Assembly (NCBI GenBank): GCA_943787535.1
Contig: CALSMU010000008.1
Location: 62,001 to 126,000, forward strand
DNA: 64,000 bases
Reading direction: 5' to 3'
Origin: an uncultured Flavobacteriales bacterium
GTDB taxonomy: Bacteria > Bacteroidota > Bacteroidia > Flavobacteriales_D > Parvicellaceae
In this document: positions 34,772 through 44,171 of the stretch, one piece after another
Numbering within the stretch: the stretch's first letter is position 1
Layout: the number at the start of each line of letters is the position of its first letter
Notes under the pieces: model-generated
Told to the model about the DNA's origin: nothing
The model's database searches: none
Seen by the model: the letters and a program-made list of their open reading frames with translations, nothing else
Position numbers and translations under genes: made by a program

Positions 34772-35368
34772 TTACATACCAATACTGATTCCTACTCTAT
34801 AAATAATTGGAGGGCCAAGGGCAGTAAACATATAACTCCCTTGGTAAGGAGAATTTATATTGTCGATAAAATCGTATAACAGCATTATTTGCAAATTTAC
34901 TGCACCACCAATGCTATAATTATATCCAGCTCCAGCGAATAGCATAGGAACAGTAGCTCTAACATTTTGAGATGTGCTATTTGGATCAAGATTGTATGCT
35001 CTTAAAACTTCAAATTCAGCATGAGCAAACAGGTTTTCGGTAAACTTATATCTACTAAAGATATTTCCTCCGTAAACAGAATACTTGAAATTTGCTTGTT
35101 TCGAGCCTATGTAAATGTATTTAGCTCCTAGACCCACAGAGAATTTTTGGTCTACCTTATAGCCTACAAATGGAGAGGTTTCAAAAAAGTATATTGGAAT
35201 TCCTCTATCGCTGGCAATGTTAAAAGCAACATTTCCGCCAGTGTAAAGTCTGTCCTTAAATGACAATTTACTTAGTGGGTTGATTCTTTCATCTGACTCT
35301 TCAGAAGTGTATTGTCCGAAAGAAAATTGAACACTTAATATTAGAACTAATAAAATTAACTTACGCAT
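34772..35368 (-). CDS. Outer-membrane beta-barrel protein, unknown function
   Basis: A 198-residue protein with signal peptide (MRKLILLVLILSVQFSFGQ) and many alternating beta strands (GGNVAFNIAS, SVGLGAKYIYIG, YRVGISIGM at the C-terminus), the pattern of a small OmpW/OprF-like barrel. The Met six codons in, at 35368, is preferred as start because it opens the signal peptide directly. It lies 9 bp before the amidase gene. Confidence 0.78.
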   Translation of the reverse strand: MRKLILLVLILSVQFSFGQYTSEESDERINPLSKLSFKDRLYTGGNVAFNIASDRGIPIYFFETSPFVGYKVDQKFSVGLGAKYIYIGSKQANFKYSVYGGNIFSRYKFTENLFAHAEFEVLRAYNLDPNSTSQNVRATVPMLFAGAGYNYSIGGAVNLQIMLLYDFIDNINSPYQGSYMFTALGPPIIYRVGISIGM

Positions 35369-35436
35369 AAACAGGTTAATTAACATGTAAAAATACAGAA
35401 AATACGAGATAAATAGACGTACTAAGCCTTGTAATT

Positions 35437-35838
35437 TTACTTTATTAAAACACCTTCTTTTTGAATGATTCTAACTTTGGTAAAATGCTCAACCTTAATA
35501 GTGTCTGGGACAAATACGAATTTTTTATCGTAAATAATGCTGTCAATATAGAAAGTCACAAAATATTCATTAGATAAGCCAAAAACATTTTCAGAAATAG
35601 GTTCAATCAATTGATAAGATTGACTTTCAATCGATTCAAAGAAATGCCGAAGCGTTGACGTGTTTACTTTTTTTTTGTCTAATGTGCCGTATCCTTTCGA
35701 TGAAATCAGAACATTTGTGATGGGTTCTTTTCTGTAGTTTATGAGGTAAACATTCCATATTTCATCACTCTCTTCTGCATCTTTGATAATTGCAACTCCA
35801 ATGCCTTCAACTTTTGGAACATGAATGTCTTTTTTCAT
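35437..35838 (-). CDS. Conserved Bacteroidota protein of unknown function
   Basis: A 133-residue cytoplasmic protein (no signal). It opens MKKDIHVPKVEGIGVAIIK and has DEIWNVYLIN, ISSKGYG and TSTLRHFFE, features I recall from a small conserved Bacteroidota family of unknown role. It overlaps the preceding gene by one base, so is translationally coupled. Confidence 0.75.
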   Translation of the reverse strand: MKKDIHVPKVEGIGVAIIKDAEESDEIWNVYLINYRKEPITNVLISSKGYGTLDKKKVNTSTLRHFFESIESQSYQLIEPISENVFGLSNEYFVTFYIDSIIYDKKFVFVPDTIKVEHFTKVRIIQKEGVLIK

Positions 35839-36290
35839 TATTTGATAACCGTTTTCTCTGTGTCCAAAAGTGATGTTTTATAATAAGGAATAGCTTTAGA
35901 GTTAATTACTTCAACTACATCTTTGTAATAACACTCTTTTTCTTCTCCAGTGAACTTGGTAACCAATAATGAAATAATTTCCGGGTTGGTCTCCCCTGTG
36001 GTACATCCAGTTACTATATACATGTAAGAATGCGGATAACCTTCAACTTTTCCAGATAATTCAAGTTGAATAGTTCCCCCTGCACAGATGTCTCCACAAA
36101 TCCCTTTTTTATGATTAATGATGTATCCTTTAACGGTAATCGTATCTGGTAATGGTGAACTAGCATCATGGGGGATAATTTTATGATTACTACTTGTTTC
36201 AGATAGAGTCATGTCCAATACAACCTGAGCGGTAAGATTTGCCCCAAGAAAAACAACAACTAATGAAGTTAATAGTTTAAACATTTTCAT
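35838..36290 (-). CDS. Secreted protein of unknown function
   Basis: A 150-residue protein with signal peptide (LTSLVVVFLGANLTAQ). The mature part has five cysteines: two in GICGDICAGG, one in VTGCTTG and one in KECYYKD (the fifth is not obvious to me), suggesting disulfides or metal binding. No family recognised. It overlaps lipB by 14 bp and the next gene by one base. Confidence 0.72.
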   Translation of the reverse strand: MKMFKLLTSLVVVFLGANLTAQVVLDMTLSETSSNHKIIPHDASSPLPDTITVKGYIINHKKGICGDICAGGTIQLELSGKVEGYPHSYMYIVTGCTTGETNPEIISLLVTKFTGEEKECYYKDVVEVINSKAIPYYKTSLLDTEKTVIK

Positions 36291-36975
36291 AATTAAATAC
36301 TTTAGATAAATTAATTTTTAATTTTTGTTTAACGTCGTTCATGTCAATTTCTTTACCTAGTTCATTTTGAATTGACGTGACAGCCTTGTCATTAATACCG
36401 CAAGGTACAATATTTTTGAAGTAACTTAAGTCAGATTTTACATTTAGAGCTATTCCATGCATGGTAACCCATCTACTGCATTTTACTCCCATAGCACATA
36501 TCTTCCGTGCTGTAGGTTTAGTTCCGTCAACCCAAACCCCAGTTAAACCTTCAACTCTTTCGGCAATAATGTCATATTCTGCTAATGTTCTAATAACAGC
36601 TTCTTCTAGAAATCGTAGATATTTATGAATGTCTGTGAAGAAATGGTCCAAATCGAAAATAGGATAAGCAACTAGTTGCCCAGGACCATGATAGGTGATA
36701 TCACCACCTCTATTTATTTTATAATAAGTTGCTCCTCTAGCTTTTAATGAATTTTCGTTTAATAGAAGGTGTGTTTCTTTTCCACTTTTCCCCAATGTGA
36801 ATACATGTGGGTGCTCACAAAAGAGCAAGTAATTACTGGTTATTATTTTGTTGTTTTCATCTCTACGATTATCCATTTTAATAGCAATAGTCGCATCGAA
36901 AAGTTGAGTTTGATAATCCCAAGCTTCTTTAAAATCAATTAGTCCAAGGTCTTCGTATATGACTTTTGGATTCAT
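36277..36975 (-). CDS. lipB: Octanoyltransferase LipB
   Basis: Transfers octanoate from ACP to the lipoyl domains of 2-oxoacid dehydrogenases and GcvH, the first step of lipoate synthesis. Motifs: NRGGDITYHGPGQLVAYP (about 86-103), catalytic Lys in RKICAMGVKCSRWVTMHGIALNV and catalytic Cys in IVPCGIND. 232 residues, normal length. It starts 4 bp after the isomerase gene; lipA is not in the window. Confidence 0.95.
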   Translation of the reverse strand: MNPKVIYEDLGLIDFKEAWDYQTQLFDATIAIKMDNRRDENNKIITSNYLLFCEHPHVFTLGKSGKETHLLLNENSLKARGATYYKINRGGDITYHGPGQLVAYPIFDLDHFFTDIHKYLRFLEEAVIRTLAEYDIIAERVEGLTGVWVDGTKPTARKICAMGVKCSRWVTMHGIALNVKSDLSYFKNIVPCGINDKAVTSIQNELGKEIDMNDVKQKLKINLSKVFNYENV

Positions 36976-36979
36976 TGAA

Positions 36980-37966
36980 TTAAATGTCTTTAGCCAATTC
37001 TGATTTAAGGTAGTCTATGACTTTGACCTCAATGTTGTCAACATTTCTTAACTCTGACAAATAAACAGAAACCCAATCGCCAAGTAAAATAAAATATAAA
37101 GCTCTTTCAATGTTGGAATTTCCTTTCGAGTAACATTCTATATATGTAGAGGTGTACTTATCAATAACCGATTTTTGGATATTCATTCTTGTTTGCGTTC
37201 GAGAATAATCTGTTTTATTCCTGAAAACGACAACAGCTTTTTCCTCATTTCCTCCAGCCCACCCAACTAACTCGTTGTGATTCATTTCTGGCAAAGCATG
37301 GTGCCAACATAAAACTTTAGCATTTTCGTTTAATTGTTGACGAAATCTAATTGCAACTCCTTCGAAGTTTGCTTCACTGTAAATTACTGTTGTTTTGTTT
37401 GAAATTAAATTGGAAATGTTTTTTGCTTCGGCCTTAATGTTATCGATTTCTGAATTCAATAATTCAATTGCGCTCAGAATTTTTTCTATAAAATTGTTTT
37501 CAATTAAATTGTAGTGCTTTAATAAAAAGAACTGTTGCGTCAATGAATAAGAAAGCATAGCTCGTGGAGACCTTTCTTTAGGTAATACTATGTGGTTGTA
37601 ATTATTGTTTTTTGCTATTTCTAAAATTTTCCCACCCGATGTAATACAAGCTATTTCTGCACCTTTTTCTTGAGCTTTAGAAAGCGCAGCTAATGTTTCT
37701 TCTGTATTACCCGAAAAGCTACTAGCAATAACTAATGTATTTTCGTTTACAAAATGAGGGAGGTGGTAATCATTATTAATAATTATAGGGATTTCGATGT
37801 CATTTGCAACTAGTTGTGCAACAATTTTACCACCAATTCCAGATCCTCCAAGACCTGTTATTACAACGTTTCTAAATTCTTTATCACAAGGGGATAGACT
37901 GGCATTCTTCCCTATATGGAGTGCTTCTGTGAGTTGTGAAGTAAATAAGGCAACTAATTCTTTCAT
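36980..37966 (-). CDS. Bifunctional phosphoglucose/phosphomannose isomerase family protein
   Basis: A 328-residue SIS-domain isomerase. The first SIS domain has GLGGSGIGGKIVAQLV and SSFSGNTEETLAAL (phosphate-binding), the second has the NHNELVGW motif and a C-terminal LLGDWVSVYLSE helix, all typical of the archaeal-type bifunctional PGI/PMI. It interconverts fructose 6-phosphate with glucose or mannose 6-phosphate. First gene of the lipB-containing minus-strand run, divergent from lysS. Confidence 0.88.
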   Translation of the reverse strand: MKELVALFTSQLTEALHIGKNASLSPCDKEFRNVVITGLGGSGIGGKIVAQLVANDIEIPIIINNDYHLPHFVNENTLVIASSFSGNTEETLAALSKAQEKGAEIACITSGGKILEIAKNNNYNHIVLPKERSPRAMLSYSLTQQFFLLKHYNLIENNFIEKILSAIELLNSEIDNIKAEAKNISNLISNKTTVIYSEANFEGVAIRFRQQLNENAKVLCWHHALPEMNHNELVGWAGGNEEKAVVVFRNKTDYSRTQTRMNIQKSVIDKYTSTYIECYSKGNSNIERALYFILLGDWVSVYLSELRNVDNIEVKVIDYLKSELAKDI

Positions 37967-38047
37967 TAATGAATGATTTTTAAGAGTGCGAATTTAAGTA
38001 TAATTCCTAAATTTTTACTTTTTTTTAAGGATTGCAATAAAATAATT

Positions 38048-38055
38048 AATTTTGC
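38048..38055 (+). promoter_or_regulatory. Promoter -7 element for lysS
   Basis: TAATTTTG fits TAnnTTTG, 24 bp before the lysS ATG. A TTG at 38032 is only 13 bp upstream, too close, so the -33 element is uncertain. Confidence 0.5.
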
Positions 38056-38079
38056 ATGCCAAATTGAATTAATAAAATT

Positions 38080-39795
38080 ATGAGTTTAAACCTTTCTGAA
38101 CAGGAACAATTGAGAAGAGAATCGTTAAAAAATTTACGAGATCTTGGTATTGATCCTTATCCTGCAGCGCTTTATCCAGTTAATACCTTGTCGACTGAAA
38201 TCGAAACAAATTTTAAGGAAGGAAAAAAGGTTATTGTTGCAGGTAGGTTAATGAGTAGAAGAATTATGGGTAAAGCGTCGTTTGCTGAAGCCCAAGATGC
38301 TGAAGGAAGGGTGCAATTGTATTTTAACCGCGATGAGATTTGTGAAGGAGAGGACAAGACTTTATACAATACTGTTTTTAAAAAGTTGTTGGATATAGGA
38401 GATTTTATTGGAGTTGAAGGAGATTTGTTTACCACCCAAGTGGGTGAGAAATCAATAAAGGTCAAAAAGTTTGTTTTATTATCTAAATCGTTAAAGCCAT
38501 TGCCTCTTCCAAAAACGGACAATGAAGGAAAGGTACATGATGCTTTTACGGATCCGGAAATGAGATACCGTCAAAGATATGTTGATTTGGTTGTTAATCC
38601 ACATGTAAAAGAAACATTTATTACGCGAACAAAAGTAATGAATGAAATGCGTAATTTTTTTAATGATAAAGGATATATTGAAGTGGAAACACCAATACTT
38701 CAACCAATCCCAGGTGGAGCTGCAGCCCGTCCATTTATTACCCATCATAATGCATTGGATATGCCATTGTATTTGAGAATTGCAAATGAGCTTTATTTAA
38801 AGAGGTTGATTGTTGGTGGTTTTGATGGCGTGTATGAATTTGCAAAAGATTTCAGAAACGAAGGAATGGATCGAACCCATAATCCAGAATTTACGGTATT
38901 GGAGATTTATGTAGCCTATAAGGATTATAATTGGATGATGAACTTTACGGAGGAGATGTTGGAAAGAGTTGCATTGTCTGTTCATGGAAAAACTGATTTA
39001 TTGGTTGGTGATAAAGAAATTAGTTTTAAAAGGCCATTTAAAAGAATTTCAATGACGGATTCAATCAAGGAGCATACTGGATTTGACATTTCTGGAAAGT
39101 CTGTTGAAGAATTGTCTGCTTGGTGTAAAGCCAATGGAATAGAGGTAGATAATTCGATGGGGAAGGGTAAATTAATTGATGAGATATTTGGAGAGAAATG
39201 TGAAGGGAGTTATATCCAACCAACTTTTATAACAGATTATCCAAAGGAGATGTCTCCATTATGTAAAGCACATAGAGATAATCCAGAATTAACGGAACGT
39301 TTTGAGTTAATGGTTAATGGTAAAGAGGTTGCAAATGCTTACACCGAGTTAAATGACCCTATTGATCAAAGAGAGCGTTTTGAAGAGCAAATGAAATTAT
39401 CTGCGAAAGGAGATGATGAAGCAATGTTTATTGATCAAGATTTCTTAAGAGCGTTGGAATATGGAATGCCACCTACATCAGGAATGGGAATTGGAATTGA
39501 TAGGTTAGTGATGTTGATGACGAATCAAAGGTCAATTCAAGAAGTATTATTTTTTCCTCAGATGAAATTAGAAACGTTTAGTGCTGAAGAAAAATTGGGT
39601 CCAGAATTAAATGAAAACGAACAATTAATTTTTGATATTCTTTCCAAAGAAAGTCCCGTGGAATTGAGCGTTTTAAAAGATGCAGCAGGACTTTCAAATA
39701 AGCAATGGGATAAAGGGATTAAAGGATTGAATAAACATGGTTTAACGAAAGTTACCAAAACGGATGATGCTCTGTTAGTTGATTTAATCGGCTAG
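38080..39795 (+). CDS. lysS: Lysyl-tRNA synthetase, class II
   Basis: 571 residues: an OB-fold anticodon-binding domain (about 60-160), then the class II core with motif 1 ([18 protein letters not shown] region), motif 2 ([15 protein letters not shown]) and motif 3 ([12 protein letters not shown]). About 70 extra residues at the C-terminus ([21 protein letters not shown] region) form a probable winged-helix-like extension not present in E. coli LysS but usual in this phylum. Confidence 0.97.
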   Translation: MSLNLSEQEQLRRESLKNLRDLGIDPYPAALYPVNTLSTEIETNFKEGKKVIVAGRLMSRRIMGKASFAEAQDAEGRVQLYFNRDEICEGEDKTLYNTVFKKLLDIGDFIGVEGDLFTTQVGEKSIKVKKFVLLSKSLKPLPLPKTDNEGKVHDAFTDPEMRYRQRYVDLVVNPHVKETFITRTKVMNEMRNFFNDKGYIEVETPILQPIPGGAAARPFITHHNALDMPLYLRIANELYLKRLIVGGFDGVYEFAKDFRNEGMDRTHNPEFTVLEIYVAYKDYNWMMNFTEEMLERVALSVHGKTDLLVGDKEISFKRPFKRISMTDSIKEHTGFDISGKSVEELSAWCKANGIEVDNSMGKGKLIDEIFGEKCEGSYIQPTFITDYPKEMSPLCKAHRDNPELTERFELMVNGKEVANAYTELNDPIDQRERFEEQMKLSAKGDDEAMFIDQDFLRALEYGMPPTSGMGIGIDRLVMLMTNQRSIQEVLFFPQMKLETFSAEEKLGPELNENEQLIFDILSKESPVELSVLKDAAGLSNKQWDKGIKGLNKHGLTKVTKTDDALLVDLIG

Positions 39796-39835
39796 TTCGT
39801 TTATCGGTTAGTATAAGCGGCTGTTTTGATCCAGT

Positions 39836-40270
39836 TTAGGTTTTGCGGAAGTCAGTTTTTTGTTTATAATTTTCCACTATCATTTTGATGGACTCCTCTT
39901 TATTCTTCTTTACCATTTCTATGCGACTATCTGAGATTATAGATGAATGATATTCTCTTATATTCAGGTCGCTCCAAAGCGTTAATTCTATAATTGTTGG
40001 AGTCAGGCCGAGACCTTTTTCGGTCAAAACATAAATGTTCGTTTTTTTATTATGAGTAAGTTTTTCCTTGGTGATTATCTTAAATTCTTCAAGCATTTTG
40101 AGTCTTGAGGATAAAATATTGGAAGCAATGGCTTCATCACTTTCGGAGAAATCCTTAAATGTTTTTTTTCCCTCCAAAAGCATCTGCTTAATAATTACCA
40201 ATGTCCATTTGTCTCCTACTATGTCTAGTGCAGATGTAATCGGACAGTTACAACGAAAATTATTATTCAT
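39836..40270 (-). CDS. HxlR-family winged-helix transcriptional regulator
   Basis: A 144-residue regulator. The N-terminus has the HxlR signature CPITSALDIVGDKWTLVIIKQML (region 8-31), with a Cys near the N-terminus that is the redox or electrophile sensor in several family members, and a wing segment KIITKEKLTHNKKTNIYVLTEKG. Divergently encoded from the reductase, with a perfect inverted repeat in between, so it most likely represses that gene and itself. Confidence 0.92.
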   Translation of the reverse strand: MNNNFRCNCPITSALDIVGDKWTLVIIKQMLLEGKKTFKDFSESDEAIASNILSSRLKMLEEFKIITKEKLTHNKKTNIYVLTEKGLGLTPTIIELTLWSDLNIREYHSSIISDSRIEMVKKNKEESIKMIVENYKQKTDFRKT

Positions 40271-40288
40271 TTTAAGAATTTAATATGT

Positions 40289-40342
40289 ATTACTTGCAAA
40301 ACAAAAGTAATGTTGTATTTTTGCTTTTAAAACAAAAGTAAT
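40289..40342. promoter_or_regulatory. HxlR operator: inverted repeat plus direct repeat
   Basis: A perfect inverted repeat ATTACTT-N9-AAGTAAT at 40289-40311 matches the style of HxlR operators (TACTT...AAGTA). Its right half, in the context AAAACAAAAGTAAT, is repeated exactly at 40329-40342, 31 bp downstream, i.e. about three helical turns. The palindrome overlaps the -33 element of the reductase promoter and the repeat sits at its start site. Confidence 0.75.
40294..40323 (+). promoter_or_regulatory. Promoter for the reductase
   Basis: TTG (40294-40296), 19 bp, TATTTTTG (40316-40323), ideal for Bacteroidota sigma-A. RNA start near 40330, 27 bp before the ATG. Bound HxlR would cover the -33 box. 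Confidence 0.75.
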
Positions 40343-40356
40343 AAAATAAATAGAAT

Positions 40357-41370
40357 ATGAAGAAAGTATTGGTAACAGGTGTTTCTGGGTACATTGGTCA
40401 ACATTGTGCAGCAGAACTATTAAAAAAAGGATATTCTGTTAGAGGATCGCTCCGAAGTTTATCTAAAGCGGATGAGGTGACTAAGGGTATCAAAAAAGTA
40501 ATTGACCCTAAGGGGAATTTAGAATATTGCGAACTTGATCTTTTGAAAGATGATGGTTGGGATAAAGCAATGGTTGGATGTGATTTTGTATTGCATGTTG
40601 CATCACCTTTTATAAATATTGAGCCAAAAGATGAAAATTTATATATAAAGCCGGCTGTTGAGGGTACGCAAAGAGCATTGAAAGCTGCAAAGAAAGCTGG
40701 AGTGAAGCGTGTTGTTCTGACCTCTTCAATGGTTTCTATGTTAGAGAATGCTGATAAATCTATTGATATAAATGCCAATTCTTGGACAAATGTGAATGCA
40801 AAAAATGTTTCAGCTTATGCGAAAAGTAAAACTTTAGCGGAAAAAAGTGCTTGGAAATTTATTGAAGCGCAAACAGATGATGCGCCGATGGAATTAACAG
40901 TGGTTAATCCTGGCCCAGTATTTGGACCAACTCTCTCGGGTAATTTGGGAGCATCACTGGATATTTTCAAACAAATGATTAGTGGTAAAATGCCTATGGT
41001 TCCTCAGGCTGGTATTAATATGTCAGATGTAAGAGATATAGCTGAAATTCATGTTTTGGCAATGGAAAACCCAAACGCAAATGGGAAAAGATTCATTGTG
41101 ACAACGGAAAATACTTATACATTTCAGAAATTAGCTCAAATATTGAAATCAAATGGATATGATAAGGTTAGTACCAAATTAGCTCCTAATTTTCTTTTAC
41201 GCTTCATAGGAAATTTCAACAGAGAAGCGAAGAGTATGAGAGCTTTTATAGGGAAAACTTACAATGGGGATATTTCTTCAACAAAACAAATTTTTAACTG
41301 GGAACCTATTTCTTTTGAAAAGACAGTTTTGGATACTGCTAAATCTGTTGATGAGTCTATGAAAAAATAG
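40357..41370 (+). CDS. NAD(P)-dependent epimerase/dihydroflavonol-4-reductase-like reductase
   Basis: A 337-residue extended SDR. Cofactor motif VTGVSGYIGQHCAAELLKKG (4-23), Arg after strand 2 (VRGSLRS) suggesting NADPH, catalytic TSS and the YAKSK pair, then VVNPGPVFGP. It belongs to the aldehyde/dihydroflavonol reductase group, often used to reduce reactive carbonyls. Control by the divergent HxlR regulator fits a response to electrophiles. Confidence 0.88.
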   Translation: MKKVLVTGVSGYIGQHCAAELLKKGYSVRGSLRSLSKADEVTKGIKKVIDPKGNLEYCELDLLKDDGWDKAMVGCDFVLHVASPFINIEPKDENLYIKPAVEGTQRALKAAKKAGVKRVVLTSSMVSMLENADKSIDINANSWTNVNAKNVSAYAKSKTLAEKSAWKFIEAQTDDAPMELTVVNPGPVFGPTLSGNLGASLDIFKQMISGKMPMVPQAGINMSDVRDIAEIHVLAMENPNANGKRFIVTTENTYTFQKLAQILKSNGYDKVSTKLAPNFLLRFIGNFNREAKSMRAFIGKTYNGDISSTKQIFNWEPISFEKTVLDTAKSVDESMKK

Positions 41371-41391
41371 CATCGAAATTATAGAAAAGGC

Positions 41392-41427
41392 AAAGCTCGG
41401 ATTATTTAATAATAATTCGAGCTTTTT
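41392..41427 (+). terminator. Intrinsic terminator after the reductase
   Basis: Inverted repeat AAAGCTCG...CGAGCTTT with an AT-rich inner stem and loop, followed by six T, 21 bp past the stop. Confidence 0.8.
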
Positions 41428-41534
41428 TATTGATTATAAGGTTAGTGTAACAAACCTTCGAATGTTTCTTTACGTGTCCATAAACGAAGAGAATTTTTGT
41501 GTAAGATAATGTCAAGTTTATAATAATGTTAATA

Positions 41535-41562
41535 AAAAAGGCGACTCATGAGTCGCCTTTTT
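41535..41562. terminator. Bidirectional intrinsic terminator upstream of the metK 3' end
   Basis: Perfect 12-bp stem (41535-41546 with 41551-41562), loop CATG, A-rich and T-rich flanks. It lies just past the metK stop on the minus strand and also backs up the reductase terminator. Confidence 0.92.
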
Positions 41563-41582
41563 AACTTTACGTAACTTGAATA

Positions 41583-42836
41583 TTATTTATCAAAAGCATC
41601 TTTAATTTTGTCTACAAAGTTCAATTCTTCCCAAGGGAATAATTTAACATCCATAGAAACTTTTTTTCCCTCGGGAGAAGTATATTCTTTAGTAATAACT
41701 TCTGTTTTTCTTCCCATGTGACCATAAGCAGCCGTTTCTCTATAAATAGGAGAACGTAAGTTGAAACGAGTTTCAATTGCGTAAGGACGCATGTCAAAAA
41801 TAGCAGCTAATTTTTCAGCGATTTCGCCGTCTGTTAAATCAACTTTAGAAGTTCCATAAGTATTTACATATAATCCCATTGGTTCAGCAACACCGATTGC
41901 ATAAGCCACTTGCACCAGAGCTTCATCAGCAACGCCTGCTGCAACTAAGTTCTTAGCTACGTGACGAGTTGCGTAAGCTGCAGATCTATCAACTTTACTT
42001 GGGTCTTTTCCGGAAAAAGCTCCACCACCGTGAGCACCTTTTCCACCGTAAGTATCAACGATGATTTTACGACCTGTTAGTCCAGTATCTCCATGAGGCC
42101 CTCCAATCACAAAAATTCCAGTTGGGTTAATATGGTATGTGATCTGATCGTTGAATAAAGCTTGAATTTCAGCAGGGAATAATTTTTTAACTCTAGGAAT
42201 AAGAATATTTACGACATCCTCTTTAATTTTCTTCAACATGTTTTGTTCGCTGCCGAAGTCATCATGTTGTGTTGATACAACAATTGCATCAATTCTAACA
42301 GGTTTGTTATTATTATCATATTCAATTGTTACTTGAGATTTAGAATCTGGCCGCAAATATGATATTTCCTTATTTTCTCTTCTTAACTCAGCTAATTCTT
42401 TCAATAGCATATGAGAAATTTCCAATGGAAGCGGCATGTATGAATCAGTCTCATTGGTGGCATAACCAAACATCATTCCTTGATCACCGGCACCCTGATC
42501 TTCTTTGTTTGCTCTTTCAACTCCTTGGTTGATATCTGGCGATTGTTCGTGGATAGCAGAAAATACACCACAAGAATTACCATCGAACATGTATTCCCCT
42601 TTGTTGTAACCAATTGTATTAATTACCTCTCTAGCTATAACCTGAACGTCTAGGTATGCTTTGGATTTTACTTCTCCTGCAAGAACAACCTGTCCTGTGG
42701 TAACAAGTGTTTCACAGGCAACTTTCGAATCAGCATCGAACGCTAAAAAATTGTCAATTAACGCATCTGAAATTTGATCAGCTACTTTGTCTGGATGGCC
42801 TTCTGAAACCGATTCTGATGTAAATAAATAACTCAT
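41583..42836 (-). CDS. metK: S-adenosylmethionine synthetase
   Basis: Makes SAM from methionine and ATP. 417 residues; ATP motif [20 protein letters not shown] (region 8-27), [12 protein letters not shown], and the C-terminal P-loop-like [20 protein letters not shown] region. Complete and typical. It is preceded by a SAM-II riboswitch, giving feedback control by its product. Confidence 0.97.
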   Translation of the reverse strand: MSYLFTSESVSEGHPDKVADQISDALIDNFLAFDADSKVACETLVTTGQVVLAGEVKSKAYLDVQVIAREVINTIGYNKGEYMFDGNSCGVFSAIHEQSPDINQGVERANKEDQGAGDQGMMFGYATNETDSYMPLPLEISHMLLKELAELRRENKEISYLRPDSKSQVTIEYDNNNKPVRIDAIVVSTQHDDFGSEQNMLKKIKEDVVNILIPRVKKLFPAEIQALFNDQITYHINPTGIFVIGGPHGDTGLTGRKIIVDTYGGKGAHGGGAFSGKDPSKVDRSAAYATRHVAKNLVAAGVADEALVQVAYAIGVAEPMGLYVNTYGTSKVDLTDGEIAEKLAAIFDMRPYAIETRFNLRSPIYRETAAYGHMGRKTEVITKEYTSPEGKKVSMDVKLFPWEELNFVDKIKDAFDK

Positions 42837-42904
42837 TATTCAATTTGTTTTTAAGATTAATCTAGTCGAAACAAAAAGGAATACGCTGCGCAAGTGTAGT
42901 AAGA

Positions 42905-42958
42905 AACGTTTTAGCATTTTTTGTACGTGGTTGCAAGCAAGCAAATCATTCCACCTTA
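42905..42958 (-). promoter_or_regulatory. SAM-II (SAM-alpha) riboswitch upstream of metK
   Basis: On the minus strand the leader reads GGTGGaATGATTTG, then TTGCAACCACGTA, then AATGCTAAAACG. This matches the SAM-II aptamer in order and spacing: P1 (GGTGG with CCAC), the UGAUUUG loop segment, UUGCAA just before the 3' arm of P1, and the conserved GCUAAA at the pseudoknot end. It lies about 70 nt before the metK ATG and just after a good promoter. SAM-II is known from alpha-proteobacteria and Bacteroidota methionine genes. Confidence 0.82.
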
Positions 42959-42968
42959 ATTTCGGATG

Positions 42969-42997
42969 CGAATTTATGAAAATTAAATAACTGACAA
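42969..42997 (-). promoter_or_regulatory. Promoter of the metK transcript
   Basis: Minus strand: TTG (42995-42997), 18 bp, TAAATTCG (42969-42976), one mismatch to TAnnTTTG. The implied RNA start near 42962 is at the foot of the SAM-II aptamer. Confidence 0.6.
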
Positions 42998-43021
42998 ATA
43001 GAATAATGCAAAAAAAGGCAA

Positions 43022-43933
43022 TTATTTTTTTGAAGTCAGCTCCTTAAATACATTTTCTAAAGATTCTTCTTCTTTTTGCATGGTTAATACTAGGATATTA
43101 TTGGTTTGCGCAAATTTTGAAATTTCTTTACGGATATCTTTATCTGTTTTCGATTCGAGCACCCAAATTTTGTCAGAAACTTCTTGTGCGCTTGTAACTC
43201 CAGTAATTGAATTTAACTTTGTTTTACTAATGCTTGTATCGAATTCAACTTTTATCACCTGCTTTTTAACAACTTTAGATTGAATCTCACTGGTTTTCTC
43301 ATCTGCAACAATTTTACCGTCGTTTATTATTATGATGCGGTCACAAATAGCTTCTACCTCTTGCATGATATGCGTAGAAAGTAAAATCGTTTTATCTTTT
43401 CCGAAAGTTTTAATTAATTCTCGGATTTCAACCAGTTGGTTTGGATCTAAACCACTCGTAGGTTCATCAAGAATTAGTACATCTGGGTCATGCAACATAG
43501 CTTGCGCTAATCCAACTCTTTGTCGATACCCCTTTGATAAAGCTCCTATTTTTTTATGCTGTTCTTTTTCTAGTCCAACAGAATTAATCATTTCTGCAAC
43601 TCTTTCCTTCTTTTTTTTGACCTTGTGTAAACGAGCAAGAAAAAGTAAATACTCTTTAACATACATATCCAAATACAAAGGGTTGTGTTCTGGCAGGTAA
43701 CCTACTTTTTTTTTAACCTTTATTGGTTCGTCATTTACGTCTAATCCACAAACTTTTACTTCGCCTTTTGTTTGTGGAATAAAACAAGTAATGATTTTCA
43801 TGGAGGTAGACTTTCCAGCTCCATTTGGACCTAAAAACCCAACTATTTCTCCTTTAGATATTTCAAATGAAATGTTATCCAGAGCGTTTTGATTTCCGTA
43901 TTTTTTTGTAACGTTTTTGACTGATATCGACAC
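43022..43933 (-). CDS. gldA: Gliding-associated ABC transporter ATPase GldA
   Basis: A 303-residue ABC ATPase: Walker A GPNGAGKST (about 36-44), signature LSKGYRQRVGLAQ, Walker B VLILDEPTSGLDP, and switch STHIMQEVEA. The C-terminal 80 or so residues match GldA, the ATPase of the GldAFG transporter in gliding Flavobacteriia. gldF and gldG are not in the window. Function outside gliding is possible. Confidence 0.85.
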   Translation of the reverse strand: MSISVKNVTKKYGNQNALDNISFEISKGEIVGFLGPNGAGKSTSMKIITCFIPQTKGEVKVCGLDVNDEPIKVKKKVGYLPEHNPLYLDMYVKEYLLFLARLHKVKKKKERVAEMINSVGLEKEQHKKIGALSKGYRQRVGLAQAMLHDPDVLILDEPTSGLDPNQLVEIRELIKTFGKDKTILLSTHIMQEVEAICDRIIIINDGKIVADEKTSEIQSKVVKKQVIKVEFDTSISKTKLNSITGVTSAQEVSDKIWVLESKTDKDIRKEISKFAQTNNILVLTMQKEEESLENVFKELTSKK

Positions 43934-44171
43934 AACTTATATTTGTAAGATGAAAATAAAAAACAAAGAATATCTAATCTCTATTCATATTGCAAATATA
44001 TCTATAATTAAGGGAAGTGAATAAGATGTCATAAACATTCATTAACAATTTAGTGTGGGATTACTTTTCTTATCAGTCATTTCTAGGATAGCTAATATAT
44101 TGGAGTCAAATAAGTATTTAAGTTATAGGTGAAATTATTTATACCACTTCATTTTCCTTACTTTTACGAAA

